Shown here piece by piece: positions 1 to 9,201 of a DNA stretch of 64,000 nt. Numbering within the stretch: the stretch's first letter is position 1; each line of letters starts with the position of its first letter. The notes under the pieces were generated by a model. The model worked only from the letters and a program-made list of their open reading frames with translations. It searched no databases and was not told the DNA's origin. Source of the stretch: G963668605 sp963793625 (lineage in GTDB: Bacteria; Acidobacteriota; Terriglobia; Bryobacterales; Bryobacteraceae); assembly GCA_963793625.1 (NCBI GenBank), contig CAWCAT010000049.1:124001-188000 (forward strand), given 5' to 3'. Both the position numbers and the translations under genes were made by a program.

Positions 1-1500
1 TTTTCTCCCTTCGCTTCCGGCGGCGCCACGGTAAACGCAACTGTTCGGCTTTTCTGATTGAAGTACTCTCGCGCGACGCGCTGTACGTCGTCGGCGGTCA
101 CTTTGTTTATGTCCTCAATGCCGGTAAACAACACGCGCCAATTTCCGTAGTTGACGTGGAACGAGGCGAGTTGGCTGGCGAGCCCCGGGTTGCTTGCAAG
201 CTGTCGAATAAGCCCCGCGCGGACTTTGGTTTTCACGCGCAGCATCGTCTCTTCATCAACCTTCGTACTCTTGAGTTTCTCGATAATCTCGTAAATCGCC
301 TTCTCGTTCTCATCGATGGTGTGGCCCACAGCGGGAACACTGATGAGTACGAACAGGTTCGTGTACTTGCTGCCCGGAAAACTCGCTCCGCTTGCAGCGC
401 CCAGCGAAATCTTTTTGTCGCGGACCAATTCCTTATAGAGCAGGCCTGTACGTCCGCCGGAAATGATCGTCGTAAGTACATCGAAAACGGCGTCGTCTTT
501 GTCGTGCTGGTCAGGCCGCTTATAGCCGATCAGTAGAAATGGTTGAGCAGGGCTCTCAACCGCAACGCGCTTCTCGCCTTCCTGTATTGGTTCACGCGTT
601 TCCACGGCATCCGGTAGCGGACCAGCAGGAATGCCGGCGAAGTGTTTTTCGGCGAAACGCCGAGCCGCTGCAGGGTCGATGTCGCCGGCAATTGCCACGG
701 TAATGTTGCCAGGCACGTAGTACTTTCGGTGGAACGCGTCGGCATCCTTGGCTCGTAGGTTTTCAATGTCGCTGGGCCAGCCGATGAGAGTGCGATAAGG
801 AATGGCAAAGAAAGCAGTCGCCATCATCGTTTCCTGGAGCTTGCCTTGCGGGCTGGATTCGACGCGCATGCGCCGCTCTTCACGCACGACATCACGCTCT
901 TTGTAAAACTCGCGATAGACTGGATGGCGGAACCATTCGGAAGCCAGTTCAAACCATAGTTCGGCACGATTAGCCGGCAGGCTGTAGTGGTAGACGGTGG
1001 AATCTGGTCCAGTGCCGGCGTTGAAGCCTACCGCTCCGTTCTCTTCGATGACGCGGACGTAAGCGTTGGGCTCGACGTAGCTGTTCGCATTTCTCGATGT
1101 CCGCTTTCAGCGCAGCTTCAAGCGCTTTCACTTTTTCCGGATCGGCACGCGTGCCTTTGCGGCGTTCGGCTTCCAGTCGATCATAAGCAGCTTCGACGGC
1201 CTGCAGCGCCTTTTCTTCCGCTGGCCAATTCTTTGTCCCAACCGTCGTAGTACCCTTCCCGATCATGTGTTCGAACATGTGAGCGAGCCCAGTCTTGCCG
1301 CCTGGGTCATCTACGCCGCCGACATCCACATGCGCGTGAAACGAGACAACCGGAGCATCATGACGCTCCAGCACGATGAAGTGCATGCCGTTTTTGAGCG
1401 TGAACTCAGTTACGCGTTTTTCAAAATCCTTAAGCTCTTGCCCGTGTAGAAAAAGAGGCAGGCACAGGGCTAGAGCTAGCCTGAAAGGCGATGGTGTCAT
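1..1500 (-). CDS. M16 family zinc metallopeptidase, C-terminus cut by window edge, one frameshift
   Basis: Secreted insulinase-type peptidase. The first frame starts at ATG 1500 with a signal peptide and carries the inverted zinc motif HMFEH (H-x-x-E-H) at about residue 74. Near position 1085 the frame shifts by one base; translation then continues with N-S-Y-V-E-P-N and the E-R-D-V-V-R-E-E-R-R segment, where M16 enzymes carry the third zinc ligand, and stays open to position 1. About 500 residues are visible, so the second M16 domain is probably partly outside the window. No partner M16 subunit is visible because the gene runs off the edge. The single indel inside an otherwise conserved coding stretch looks like a sequence error. 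Family assignment is secure; substrate is unknown. Confidence 0.85.
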
Positions 1501-1837
1501 TGGGTTGTATCTCCGGGATGTGAGAACAATTGTTTACCCTTAGTGTAGCGGGATTATGCTTCGCCAGCGTAATTCCAGTTATAAAAAGGTATGTAACTTT
1601 CCTTGAGCTGAGTGCATCTTTTCGGTTGTAGGGCAGGAAAGACTGGGGGTCTGGGAGTCTTTCTAAAGCACAACGCTCTTCTGTGTTGTGGGCATTGCCG
1701 AAACACCCGGAATTCGGCCGTGAACCTGGGGTCAGCTCACGGTGGAGTGATCGTGGGATGCGACGACGTGTAGGCAATCTGGTGGGGGTTACGTCCGGAT
1801 TTGCCAGGACCGTCTGGATCTCTTTTCCAGCGGGCAG
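1501..1837. other. Intergenic stretch between divergent M16 peptidase and penicillin-binding protein genes
   Basis: About 340 bases without a convincing gene. It holds a hairpin at 1637-1663 (arms GAAAGACT and AGTCTTTC, 11-base loop) with no T-run after it. Short ORFs on both strands here have no recognisable domain. Promoters for the two divergent genes should lie here, but I cannot point to a clear -35/-10 pair. Part of the true N-terminus of the penicillin-binding protein may also be here in another frame. Confidence 0.4.
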
Positions 1838-4800
1838 TTGTTCCGTGCCACGGGCACTCAGGCACTGGCGCTGGATCCTTTTTTTGCTTTGCTCACGCTC
1901 GCGCTCGTACTGGAGGCGCGCACGGCCTGGATGCAATCGCGACTGCTCTCGGCCATGGCAGGCCGCATGACCTTCCAGGTAAAACCTGGCCCCAACCCGC
2001 GAATGCACTATCCCCAATCCGGCCCCTACGACGACCGCTTAGGGCACGCGAAACTGCCGCAATTTCAGGACGCGCTGATCAGGAACGGGTTCGACGTAAC
2101 GGCACAGGCGCGTTCTTCGCCACTCCTGAAAATCGGGACCGGGTTGTCATTGTTTCCGATTTATGCGGAAAAGAATCAGGCCGGATTGCGCGTGCTGGAT
2201 CGCTTCGGTCATGAGATGTTTGAGGCACGCTTCCCCAGGCATGCCTACGACAAGTTCGAGTCCATTCCGCCAGTGCTGGTAAGCAGCCTTCTGTTTGTTG
2301 AGAACCGCGAAATCCTCGATCCCGAGACGCCTTACCGCAATCCCGCAATCGAGTGGAGCCGTTTCGGCCGAGCGCTGATCGATCTTGGGATTCGCAAAAT
2401 CGACAGCGGCTATCACGCATCCGGCGGAAGCACACTAGCTACGCAAATCGAAAAAATCCGTCACTCTCCGGAAGGGCGCACCCAGGGAGCTGGCGAGAAG
2501 TTGCGTCAGATGGCGTCAGCATCCCTGCGCGCCTACCAGGATGGCGAAGCTACGCTGCCGGCGCGCAAGCGCATTATCCGCGACTACCTCAACTCGCTGC
2601 CGCTCGCTTCCCTGCCCCGCTACGGCGAGATCTTCGGCATCGGTGATGGTCTGACCGCCTGGTATGGAACGAACTTCGAATGGGCCAATTACCTGCTCTC
2701 GCTTTCAGACGAAGCCGCAGCCCGCCAGAATCTGGAACTGGAGCGCGCCGCTGTTTACAGGCAGGCGCTGAGCCTGGTGCTTGCTATTAAAAAGCCGTCG
2801 GTTTATTTACAGCGCGATCCGAAACTGCTCGACTTGCGCGTCGAAGGCTTCCTGAACCTGTTGGCTGGTGCGGAGATTATCTCAGAGAAACTGCGTGACA
2901 ATGCTCTGCGCAGTCATCCCGTGATTGGCCAGCCACTGGCCCGCCAAGCTGCGCTTGACTTTACAGCGCGGAAAGCGACGGATGGCGTGCGCAACGGCCT
3001 TTTGACGACGCTCGGCCTGCTGGGCGCGTATGATCTTGATCGCCTCGATCTCACGGTCAACACCACGTTGGACCAGGATGCCGGCAACACCGCGACGGAG
3101 TTACTGCAGAATCTGGCGGATCCAGCGAACGCGATGAAAGCCGGCATAATCGGCGAACGGCTGTTGAGCCCGGCAAGCGCCAAAAACGTCATCTACAGCT
3201 TCACACTCTATGAACGCACGGGCAAAGCCAACGTGCTGCGTGTGCAAGCCGACAATCTGAATCAGCCGCTCAATGTGAACGACGGGACAAAGCTGGAACT
3301 GGGTTCAACCGCGAAGCTGCGCACGCTGGTTACCTATCTGGAAATCATCGCCGAGTTGCATGCACGCTACTCAGGCCAGCGCCTGGACACAATCGACAGC
3401 GCCAGCCTGCATCAGGACAAACTCACGCAGTGGGCCGTCGAGTATCTGTTGACGGCGCAAGACAAGAGCCTTAAGGCAATGCTCCGGGCCGCGATGAATC
3501 GCAAGTACTCCGCGAATCCCGGCGAGACTTTCTTCACGGGCGGCGGCGCCCATGTCTTCGCGAATTTCGATTCGAAAGACAACGGCCTCTGGTTGACGCT
3601 GCACGAAGGCCTGCAGCGCTCAGTGAATCTGGTGTTTATACGCCTGATGCGCGACATCGTGAATTATCAGATGTACCGCACGCCTGGGGTATCTCCATCG
3701 ATCCTCGAAGACCCCGAAGATCCAATCAGACGGCAGTATCTGGAACGGTTCGCCGAATTCGAAGGCACCCAATACTTGAAGCGTTTCTATCGCAAATATG
3801 CGGGGCAAAATGAAGAGCAGGTGCTGCAGACGTTGGCGCGTGGCATGCGCCAGACGCCTAGACGGCTTGCCGTGGCTTATCGCTCGCTGCGCCCGGAAGC
3901 GACCTTTGAGCAATTCCTGGAGTTCACGAGATCGCAGCCGGTGGGCCGCAATCTGCCTCCAAAGCTTTACGTCGATCTCTACGAAAAGTATCCACGCGAC
4001 AAGTTCAACCTGAACGATCGCGGTTATCTGTCGCGTGTCCATCCACTCGAATTGTGGATGCTCGAATACCGGCGCAATCACCCGGACGCCGACCTCACAG
4101 AGCTGCTTGGCGCCAGCACCCGTATCCGTCAGGACGTCTATCAATGGCTGCTCAAGAGCCGCTTCAAACGGGCCCAGGACATACGCATCCGAACGCTGCT
4201 CGAGCGCGAGGCGTTTGAAAGGATCCTGCCGTACTGGAAGCGTCAGGGTTATCCATTCAACACGCTCGTGCCATCCTACGCAACGGCAATCGGCAGTTCG
4301 GGCGATAACCCGGCAGCGCTTGCGACACTGGCTGGAATTATTCAGAACGACGGCATGCGTTATCCCTCGATTCGCATCAATCAGCTTCACTTTGCCGAAG
4401 GCACTGCAATGGAAACGGTAATGCGGCAGAATGGCGGCAGGGGCGAGCGCGTCCTGGCTCCTGAAATTGCAGCGGTCGTAAAGGGCGCAATGCAGGAAGT
4501 GGTCGAAAAAGGAACCGCGCGGCGTGTGTATCAGTGCCTTGTGCTGCGCGATGGAACCAAGGTTGCGATCGGCGGAAAGACTGGCACGGGCGACAATCGC
4601 ATACACTCGCGCGCCGGATCGAAAGCGTTGAACCGCACCGCCACATTCGTGTTCGTGATAGGTGATCGCTTCTACGGAACACTCGTCGCGTATGTGCCTG
4701 GCGCGGAAGCTGCTTCCTATGGCTTCACGAGCGCATTGCCCGTGCAAATTTTCAAACAGCTGGTACCGGCCTTAAAGCCGCTGTTTGAGAAGACTGTTAT

Positions 4801-5083
4801 CGAACCCGCCGCGGCGCAGATGCTCGCGAGCGTCAGCACACCGGGCTATTCGTATCGCAACGCTTCCACAGGATCCAGCCGCGCGGCTTTGCTGGCGGGC
4901 CAGATGCCGAAGAACAATCCAACCCCGACCGAGACAATCACTCCGGCCACCGCGGCCCATATCGGCACGGCTGTCGGCAGCGTAGGAAACACGATGCGCG
5001 CTATCAGCGAGATCATCCAGCCGAAAAGCATGCCGAGTAATCCGCCTGCAAACGTCAGCACCGTGGCCTCGGTCAGAAATTGA
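1838..5083 (+). CDS. Class A penicillin-binding protein (transglycosylase/transpeptidase)
   Basis: Inner-membrane bifunctional peptidoglycan synthase. A hydrophobic segment lies at residues 12-28. The GT51 transglycosylase domain shows F-V-E-N-R-E at 153-158 and G-G-S-T-L-A-T-Q at 196-203. The transpeptidase domain has the active-site S490-T-A-K493, S595-V-N597 and K914-T-G. Length (1,081 aa) is long for a PBP1 but fits the acidobacterial/proteobacterial variant with an extended middle region. The start is uncertain: the listed start is TTG, the frame is open only to 1751, and a basic N-terminal stretch lies in another frame upstream, so an indel near 1830 is possible. The last ~80 residues overlap the oppositely oriented ABC permease gene and resemble its antisense, so the natural stop is probably near 4800. 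Confidence 0.88.
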   Translation: MFRATGTQALALDPFFALLTLALVLEARTAWMQSRLLSAMAGRMTFQVKPGPNPRMHYPQSGPYDDRLGHAKLPQFQDALIRNGFDVTAQARSSPLLKIGTGLSLFPIYAEKNQAGLRVLDRFGHEMFEARFPRHAYDKFESIPPVLVSSLLFVENREILDPETPYRNPAIEWSRFGRALIDLGIRKIDSGYHASGGSTLATQIEKIRHSPEGRTQGAGEKLRQMASASLRAYQDGEATLPARKRIIRDYLNSLPLASLPRYGEIFGIGDGLTAWYGTNFEWANYLLSLSDEAAARQNLELERAAVYRQALSLVLAIKKPSVYLQRDPKLLDLRVEGFLNLLAGAEIISEKLRDNALRSHPVIGQPLARQAALDFTARKATDGVRNGLLTTLGLLGAYDLDRLDLTVNTTLDQDAGNTATELLQNLADPANAMKAGIIGERLLSPASAKNVIYSFTLYERTGKANVLRVQADNLNQPLNVNDGTKLELGSTAKLRTLVTYLEIIAELHARYSGQRLDTIDSASLHQDKLTQWAVEYLLTAQDKSLKAMLRAAMNRKYSANPGETFFTGGGAHVFANFDSKDNGLWLTLHEGLQRSVNLVFIRLMRDIVNYQMYRTPGVSPSILEDPEDPIRRQYLERFAEFEGTQYLKRFYRKYAGQNEEQVLQTLARGMRQTPRRLAVAYRSLRPEATFEQFLEFTRSQPVGRNLPPKLYVDLYEKYPRDKFNLNDRGYLSRVHPLELWMLEYRRNHPDADLTELLGASTRIRQDVYQWLLKSRFKRAQDIRIRTLLEREAFERILPYWKRQGYPFNTLVPSYATAIGSSGDNPAALATLAGIIQNDGMRYPSIRINQLHFAEGTAMETVMRQNGGRGERVLAPEIAAVVKGAMQEVVEKGTARRVYQCLVLRDGTKVAIGGKTGTGDNRIHSRAGSKALNRTATFVFVIGDRFYGTLVAYVPGAEAASYGFTSALPVQIFKQLVPALKPLFEKTVIEPAAAQMLASVSTPGYSYRNASTGSSRAALLAGQMPKNNPTPTETITPATAAHIGTAVGSVGNTMRAISEIIQPKSMPSNPPANVSTVASVRN

Positions 5084-6084
5084 AAGATGATATCGAAACG
5101 TCGCGCTCCGATCGCCTTGCGAATTCCGATTTCCTTCGTGCGCTCGGTAACCGAAACGAGCATGATGTTCATTACGCCGATGCCGCCAACCAACAGTCCA
5201 ATCGAACTGAGCACCACCATCACAAGCGCCACCATTCCGGTTACCTTGTGAAACTCTTCGATCAATTGCTCTGCGGTTGAAATCCAGAAGCTGTCGGGTG
5301 CATTGTAAGCGTCTCGCCGCTCCTGGCGCAGCACCATCCGGACCTCGTCGATGGCGCGCGGCAACATCCCCGGATGCGCGACCACAACGAACATGTTCTC
5401 CCTTGCGGCTGGGAACATTTTCTTCATCGTGAAGTACGGCAGCAAGACGCGAACATCCTCTTGCCCTGGAAACGAGGATGACGGCTTCTTCATGACGCCG
5501 ATTACTTCGAACTGCCGCCCACCCACTTCCATCCACTTGCCCACTGGATTGACCTCAGGGAACAGCGACTTTTGGATCTGTTCCCCGATCACAACGACGG
5601 GCTGGCGCCTGCGGTTGTCGATGTCGGAGAGGAAGCGGCCGAACTTCATCTCGACCCCGTTTGCTGCATAACCTTCTTCGGTACCGCCCAAATTAAGTTG
5701 ATAGACCTCGTTATTTTTGTAGCGAGCCTTCATTTGGCCGCGCCCTGTCGGAAAGAGGTACGGGCTCACCTTCATCACCGAGGGACAACGCTCCTCGATA
5801 GCGCGCGCGTTCTCGAGTGAGAGTGGTTTGCGCCTGCGCTCTTCCGGTGTCAGGTCACGCATGCGAAATCCACCGGGGAACTTGAGAACAACCAGATTGT
5901 TCGCGCCGAAGCCGCGGATCGCCTCTGTGATAGCGCCATCAAGCCCCGCCAGAATCGAGCCGACACCGATAATCGTGCCTGTACCAATAATTACGCCGAG
6001 GACCGTCAGCACGCTACGCATTTTCGCTGCGCGTATATTATCGAGCGCGATCTGCAATCCCGTCCAAAACGAAAACCACGTCAT
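4846..6084 (-). CDS. MacB-like ABC transporter permease (second of tandem pair)
   Basis: Full-length 412-residue FtsX/MacB-type permease. It has an N-terminal transmembrane helix (about residues 22-45, S-V-L-T-V-L-G-V-I-I-G), a large periplasmic MacB_PCD domain, and three C-terminal helices with the family signature T-E-R-T-K-E-I-G-I-R-K-A-I-G-A. It ends with the typical L-D-P-V-E-A-L-R-Y-E. The start codon overlaps the stop of the upstream permease by four bases (ATGA), so the two are translationally coupled and probably form a heterodimer. No ATPase gene is adjacent. Such permeases work with a LolD/MacB-type ATPase in export or lipoprotein traffic; the substrate cannot be read from sequence. 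Confidence 0.92.
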   Translation of the reverse strand: MTWFSFWTGLQIALDNIRAAKMRSVLTVLGVIIGTGTIIGVGSILAGLDGAITEAIRGFGANNLVVLKFPGGFRMRDLTPEERRRKPLSLENARAIEERCPSVMKVSPYLFPTGRGQMKARYKNNEVYQLNLGGTEEGYAANGVEMKFGRFLSDIDNRRRQPVVVIGEQIQKSLFPEVNPVGKWMEVGGRQFEVIGVMKKPSSSFPGQEDVRVLLPYFTMKKMFPAARENMFVVVAHPGMLPRAIDEVRMVLRQERRDAYNAPDSFWISTAEQLIEEFHKVTGMVALVMVVLSSIGLLVGGIGVMNIMLVSVTERTKEIGIRKAIGARRFDIIFQFLTEATVLTFAGGLLGMLFGWMISLIARIVFPTLPTAVPIWAAVAGVIVSVGVGLFFGIWPASKAARLDPVEALRYE

Positions 6085-7323
6085 TTTTCAAACCTCAGCG
6101 CTTCAATTGGATCAAGCTTGGCCGCACGCCGCGCTGGATAGATACCGAAGAACAAACCCACGATGGTCGACAGCCCGACGCCGAGTATTACGGCGCTCGC
6201 AGGCATCGCCATAGGGATCGAGAATGCCGTCCGCACGATGAAACCGACCGCCCACGCGATCATGACGCCAATCAGCCCACCCATCCCCGCAAGCATCGAC
6301 GACTCCACCAGGAACTGGTTCATGATGTCGCGACCGCGTGCGCCAACTGCCTTACGAATGCCGATCTCGTGCGTGCGCTCCGTCACCACCGCGAGCATGA
6401 TGTTCATGATCACGACACCGCCCACCACCATAAACACCGAAACCACTGCCATTGCCGTCGCGGCAATCGCGCCCGTAATGCGATCCCACAAATTCAGCAG
6501 CGAATCCGAGCTGAACATTCCGAAGTTGTCATCCTGCCCGGGCTTCAGGTGCCGGTACGCGCGCAGCAGCGAGCGCATTTCATCCTGCGCCTGCTCCATG
6601 TGGCCGCGATCCAGTGCCAAGCGCGTTATAACCCAAACCGCGCCTCGAGCTGAACAACTTGAAATACGTGCCGATCGGGATCGTCACGAATTCGTCGCGA
6701 GATTGTCCAAACACGGTGCCCAACGGCGTGGCGACGCCGATTACCTCAAATGGCAGTCCACGGATACTGAGCGTCTTGCCGACCGGGTCGAGATTGGGAA
6801 AGAACTTCTCCTTGATGTCATTGCCGATGAACGCCACGTTCAGATTGCGTTTGACGTCGCTTTCAGAAATGTAACGACCCATCGCCGTCTGAACGTTATT
6901 AATCGCGGCCATGTTCGGCGAGACGCCAGAGAGGCTTACACCTTCCGAACTCTGGCTGCCGCGCTTCACCGTCGCACCGCCATACGCCTCCATGCCGATC
7001 TCGCGCGTCAGCATGGCGTTCGCTTTGAGGAAGTCGAATTCCTCCCGGCTCATCTCCGGATTCCTCTTTTGCAACAGCATCCATTTCTTGGGATCGTTCT
7101 CCCCGATCATGACGACGCGCCGGATGCGAAATCCGTCGGCGCCCATGTCGGAGACCTGGGTGGCGATGTAGCGGTTCATGCCGTGAATCACGGACATCAC
7201 GGCGATCAGAGTCGTGGTCGCAAGAATGATTCCGAGCAGAGTCAAAAAGCTTCGAAGCTTACTCGAGCGCAGTGAGGCTATGGCAACGGAGATTGCCTCT
7301 ATAAAAGACGCGTTGGTCTTCAT
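6081..7323 (-). CDS. MacB-like ABC transporter permease (first of tandem pair), frameshifted
   Basis: The first frame (start ATG 7323) gives the N-terminal helix and periplasmic domain through about residue 225 (F-V-T-I-P-I-G-T-Y-F-K-L-F). A one-base shift near 6645 moves to a second frame that continues V-W-V-I-T-R-L-A-L-D-R-G-H and runs through the three C-terminal helices with T-E-R-T-H-E-I-G-I-R-K-A-V-G-A and the ending L-D-P-I-E-A-L-R-F-E-K. Joined, it is about 413 residues, the same as its neighbour. The stop overlaps the next permease start as ATGA. The YheT-like hydrolase gene ends 17 bases upstream, so one transcript from hydrolase to both permeases is likely. Confidence 0.88.
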
Positions 7324-7340
7324 CTCAATCTAAGACGATA

Positions 7341-8314
7341 TCATCCTCTGCATTGTTCCGCTATTTCATCATCCATTCGAGCAGCGTGCCGTCCAGCCAG
7401 AAAACCGGGGGCCGTTCGGGCGATGAAACCGAGGTGACCGCCATGCGGAACGCCCCTTAGCTCAATCTGCGGATTCGAGCTAACTGATGGATGCGAATAG
7501 ACTTCGAAAGGGAACAAGCGGATCGTCCTGTGGCGCTCAGCAGCAATGTCGGGACGCGAATTGCATCGAGAAAGAAAATCGCCGATTGCGTGCCGTAATA
7601 GCCTGCTGCGTTACCAAATCCGAAGTAGGGCGCTGTGATCTTGTCATCGAAGTCGAAAACGGTGCGGACGCGGTCCAGGCCGTCGATCGGGAAAAGCTTG
7701 GGAGAGAAGCGATTGCGTTCCCGCATACGTTCCCGCATGCGCCGGACAAAGCGCCATTCATAGGTGCGGTTTTGCGGTCTGGCCAGCGCCTCGACGCAGG
7801 TAGCCAGGTCGATGGGCGTGGAAACGCCGCAAACTCCCTTTATATAGCAGCGGGCGGATTCGCCCATTTCGCCGGCATACTTCAGGACGACGTTGCCGCC
7901 CAGCGAATAACCGACTATCCAGGCAGGCTCGCGTCCGGCGGCGTGCATCTGTTCGAGAATCGCTCTTATGTCGGTAGTCAGTCCGGCATGATAGAGGGCG
8001 GGGCAAAGCTCCTCGGTACCGCCGCAGCTACGCAGGTTTATGCGCTGCACGACGAATCCGGCCTCGAGCGCGGCCTGGGCCATGCTGAGCATGTAGCCGC
8101 CCTCGCTCGACCCCTCCAACCCATGCAACAGGATCAACTCGCCGCGGAGAGTGCCCAAAGGGCGCTGCTGCTTGACGAGCACCTGTACATCCGGCTCAGT
8201 CCGGTACAGAATCTCTTCAACCGGATAGGTAACAACGTCCAACTTCCGCGGCCAGAAATTACCCGCGATAGTCAGAACATGAGGATTGGAAAAGCGGGGA
8301 ACGAATGGGAGCAA
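7341..8314 (-). CDS. yheT: YheT-like alpha/beta hydrolase, frameshifted near the C-terminus
   Basis: Cytoplasmic alpha/beta-hydrolase of the YheT/ABHD1-3 family. The conserved opening P-R-F-S-N-P-H-V-L-T-I-A-G-N-F-W precedes an L-L-H-G-L-E-G oxyanion region and the nucleophile elbow G-Y-S137-L-G-G-N. The uninterrupted frame stops early. Two compensating-type indels between about 7510 and 7545 restore D-D-P-L-V-P-F (catalytic Asp region) and then P-H-G-G-H-L-G-F (catalytic His), ending at TGA 7341-7343, which gives the normal family length of about 320 residues. The start is TTG at 8314; a nearby ATG is out of frame. The substrate is not known; family members act on esters or lipids. It lies directly upstream of the permease pair. 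Confidence 0.85.
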
Positions 8315-8327
8315 GCCTCATTTTATC

Positions 8328-8363
8328 ATTGAGCCATCGGATCATTTGACCCGATGGCTCAAT
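8328..8363 (-). terminator. Perfect 13-bp hairpin between GAF-ANTAR gene and yheT
   Basis: Arms ATTGAGCCATCGG (8328-8340) and CCGATGGCTCAAT (8351-8363) pair perfectly with a 10-base loop. On the minus strand it begins 6 bases after the GAF-ANTAR stop and ends 13 bases before the yheT start. There is no T-run on either side, so it may be a factor-assisted terminator, an RNA-stability element or an attenuator rather than a classical intrinsic terminator. Confidence 0.55.
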
Positions 8364-8369
8364 CACAAA

Positions 8370-9122
8370 TTACAGAATGTCCTCGCTCTTCCGGCTCAAA
8401 TCTTCAGCCAGAATAATGGCGTCAGCCAGGTCTTTCATTGGACGCCGCAGACGCCGGCTTTCATTCCGCAGCCGCAAATAAGCCTCTTCCTCCGAAAGGT
8501 TATAGCGGGACTGCAGAATGCCCTTTGCGCGCTCGACCACTTTCCGCGTTTCCAGTTGGCGCTTCATGTCAAGAGTTTCCTCCTGCAGACGCGCATTCTC
8601 GTCGGCCAGGCGTGCTTTCTCGATGGCTCCACCCATCTGCTCGCCTACAAACGTTGCCAGTGCGACCTCTTCCGCCGTGTGATTGTGAATCTCACGATGG
8701 TGGACATTGATGACTCCGATAATCCGGCCACTGCTCACAAGCGGCACGGAAAGGAACGCTTCGTACGTGTCTTCCACCAGCGTCTGAAAGCGCTTGAAGC
8801 GCGGATCCGTCGCTGCCTTCGAAGGAAGAACCACCACAGCCTGATGTTCGGCCACCCAACCGGTAACACCTTCACCCATTTGAAGGCGCAAAATGCCCAG
8901 TTCGGCTGCGTGCGGAACCTGCGATGCACGCAACACTATCTCTTTCGTTTCCTCGTCAATGAGGTATACCAGGCAAGCGTCGCAGTCGGTAACCTGCGCC
9001 GTCAACCCGACGATCTCTCCGAGCATCTCGTCCAGAGAAAGATCAGAACTGACGATACTGCTGACCCGGTGCAACAACGATACCTGCGATGTATAAGGCT
9101 CCATAATTTCTGCTGACTGCAT
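8370..9122 (-). CDS. GAF-ANTAR domain regulator
   Basis: A 250-residue cytoplasmic sensor. Residues about 25-170 form a GAF domain (M-G-E-G-V-T-G-W-V-A pocket motif and a S-V-P-L-V-S-S-G strand). A coiled linker follows, then a C-terminal ANTAR domain (about 185-245: V-V-E-R-A-K-G-I-L-Q and S-E-E-E-A-Y-L-R-L-R). ANTAR domains bind RNA hairpins and prevent transcription termination. The gene is intact and starts at ATG 9122 (an internal ATG at 9104 is possible). No partner kinase is nearby, so the GAF domain probably senses a ligand directly. The strong hairpin just downstream might be a target, although its 10-base loop does not match the usual paired hexaloops. Confidence 0.9.
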   Translation of the reverse strand: MQSAEIMEPYTSQVSLLHRVSSIVSSDLSLDEMLGEIVGLTAQVTDCDACLVYLIDEETKEIVLRASQVPHAAELGILRLQMGEGVTGWVAEHQAVVVLPSKAATDPRFKRFQTLVEDTYEAFLSVPLVSSGRIIGVINVHHREIHNHTAEEVALATFVGEQMGGAIEKARLADENARLQEETLDMKRQLETRKVVERAKGILQSRYNLSEEEAYLRLRNESRRLRRPMKDLADAIILAEDLSRKSEDIL

Positions 9123-9201
9123 ACTTCACAGTAAACTGCGTCTGAGATGGGGTCCAATCGAATCTTTCTATTGAGCCTATACTCACAAAAGCGGGGCATT
9201 A

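Noticed and set aside
1430..2017. Long minus-strand ORF (195 aa) between M16 peptidase and PBP genes
   Set aside because: It overlaps both genes, has no recognisable domain and a composition like antisense translation.
3620..4747. 375-aa minus-strand ORF inside the PBP gene
   Set aside because: It is antisense to the conserved transpeptidase domain and shows no domain of its own; GC-rich DNA gives long shadow frames.
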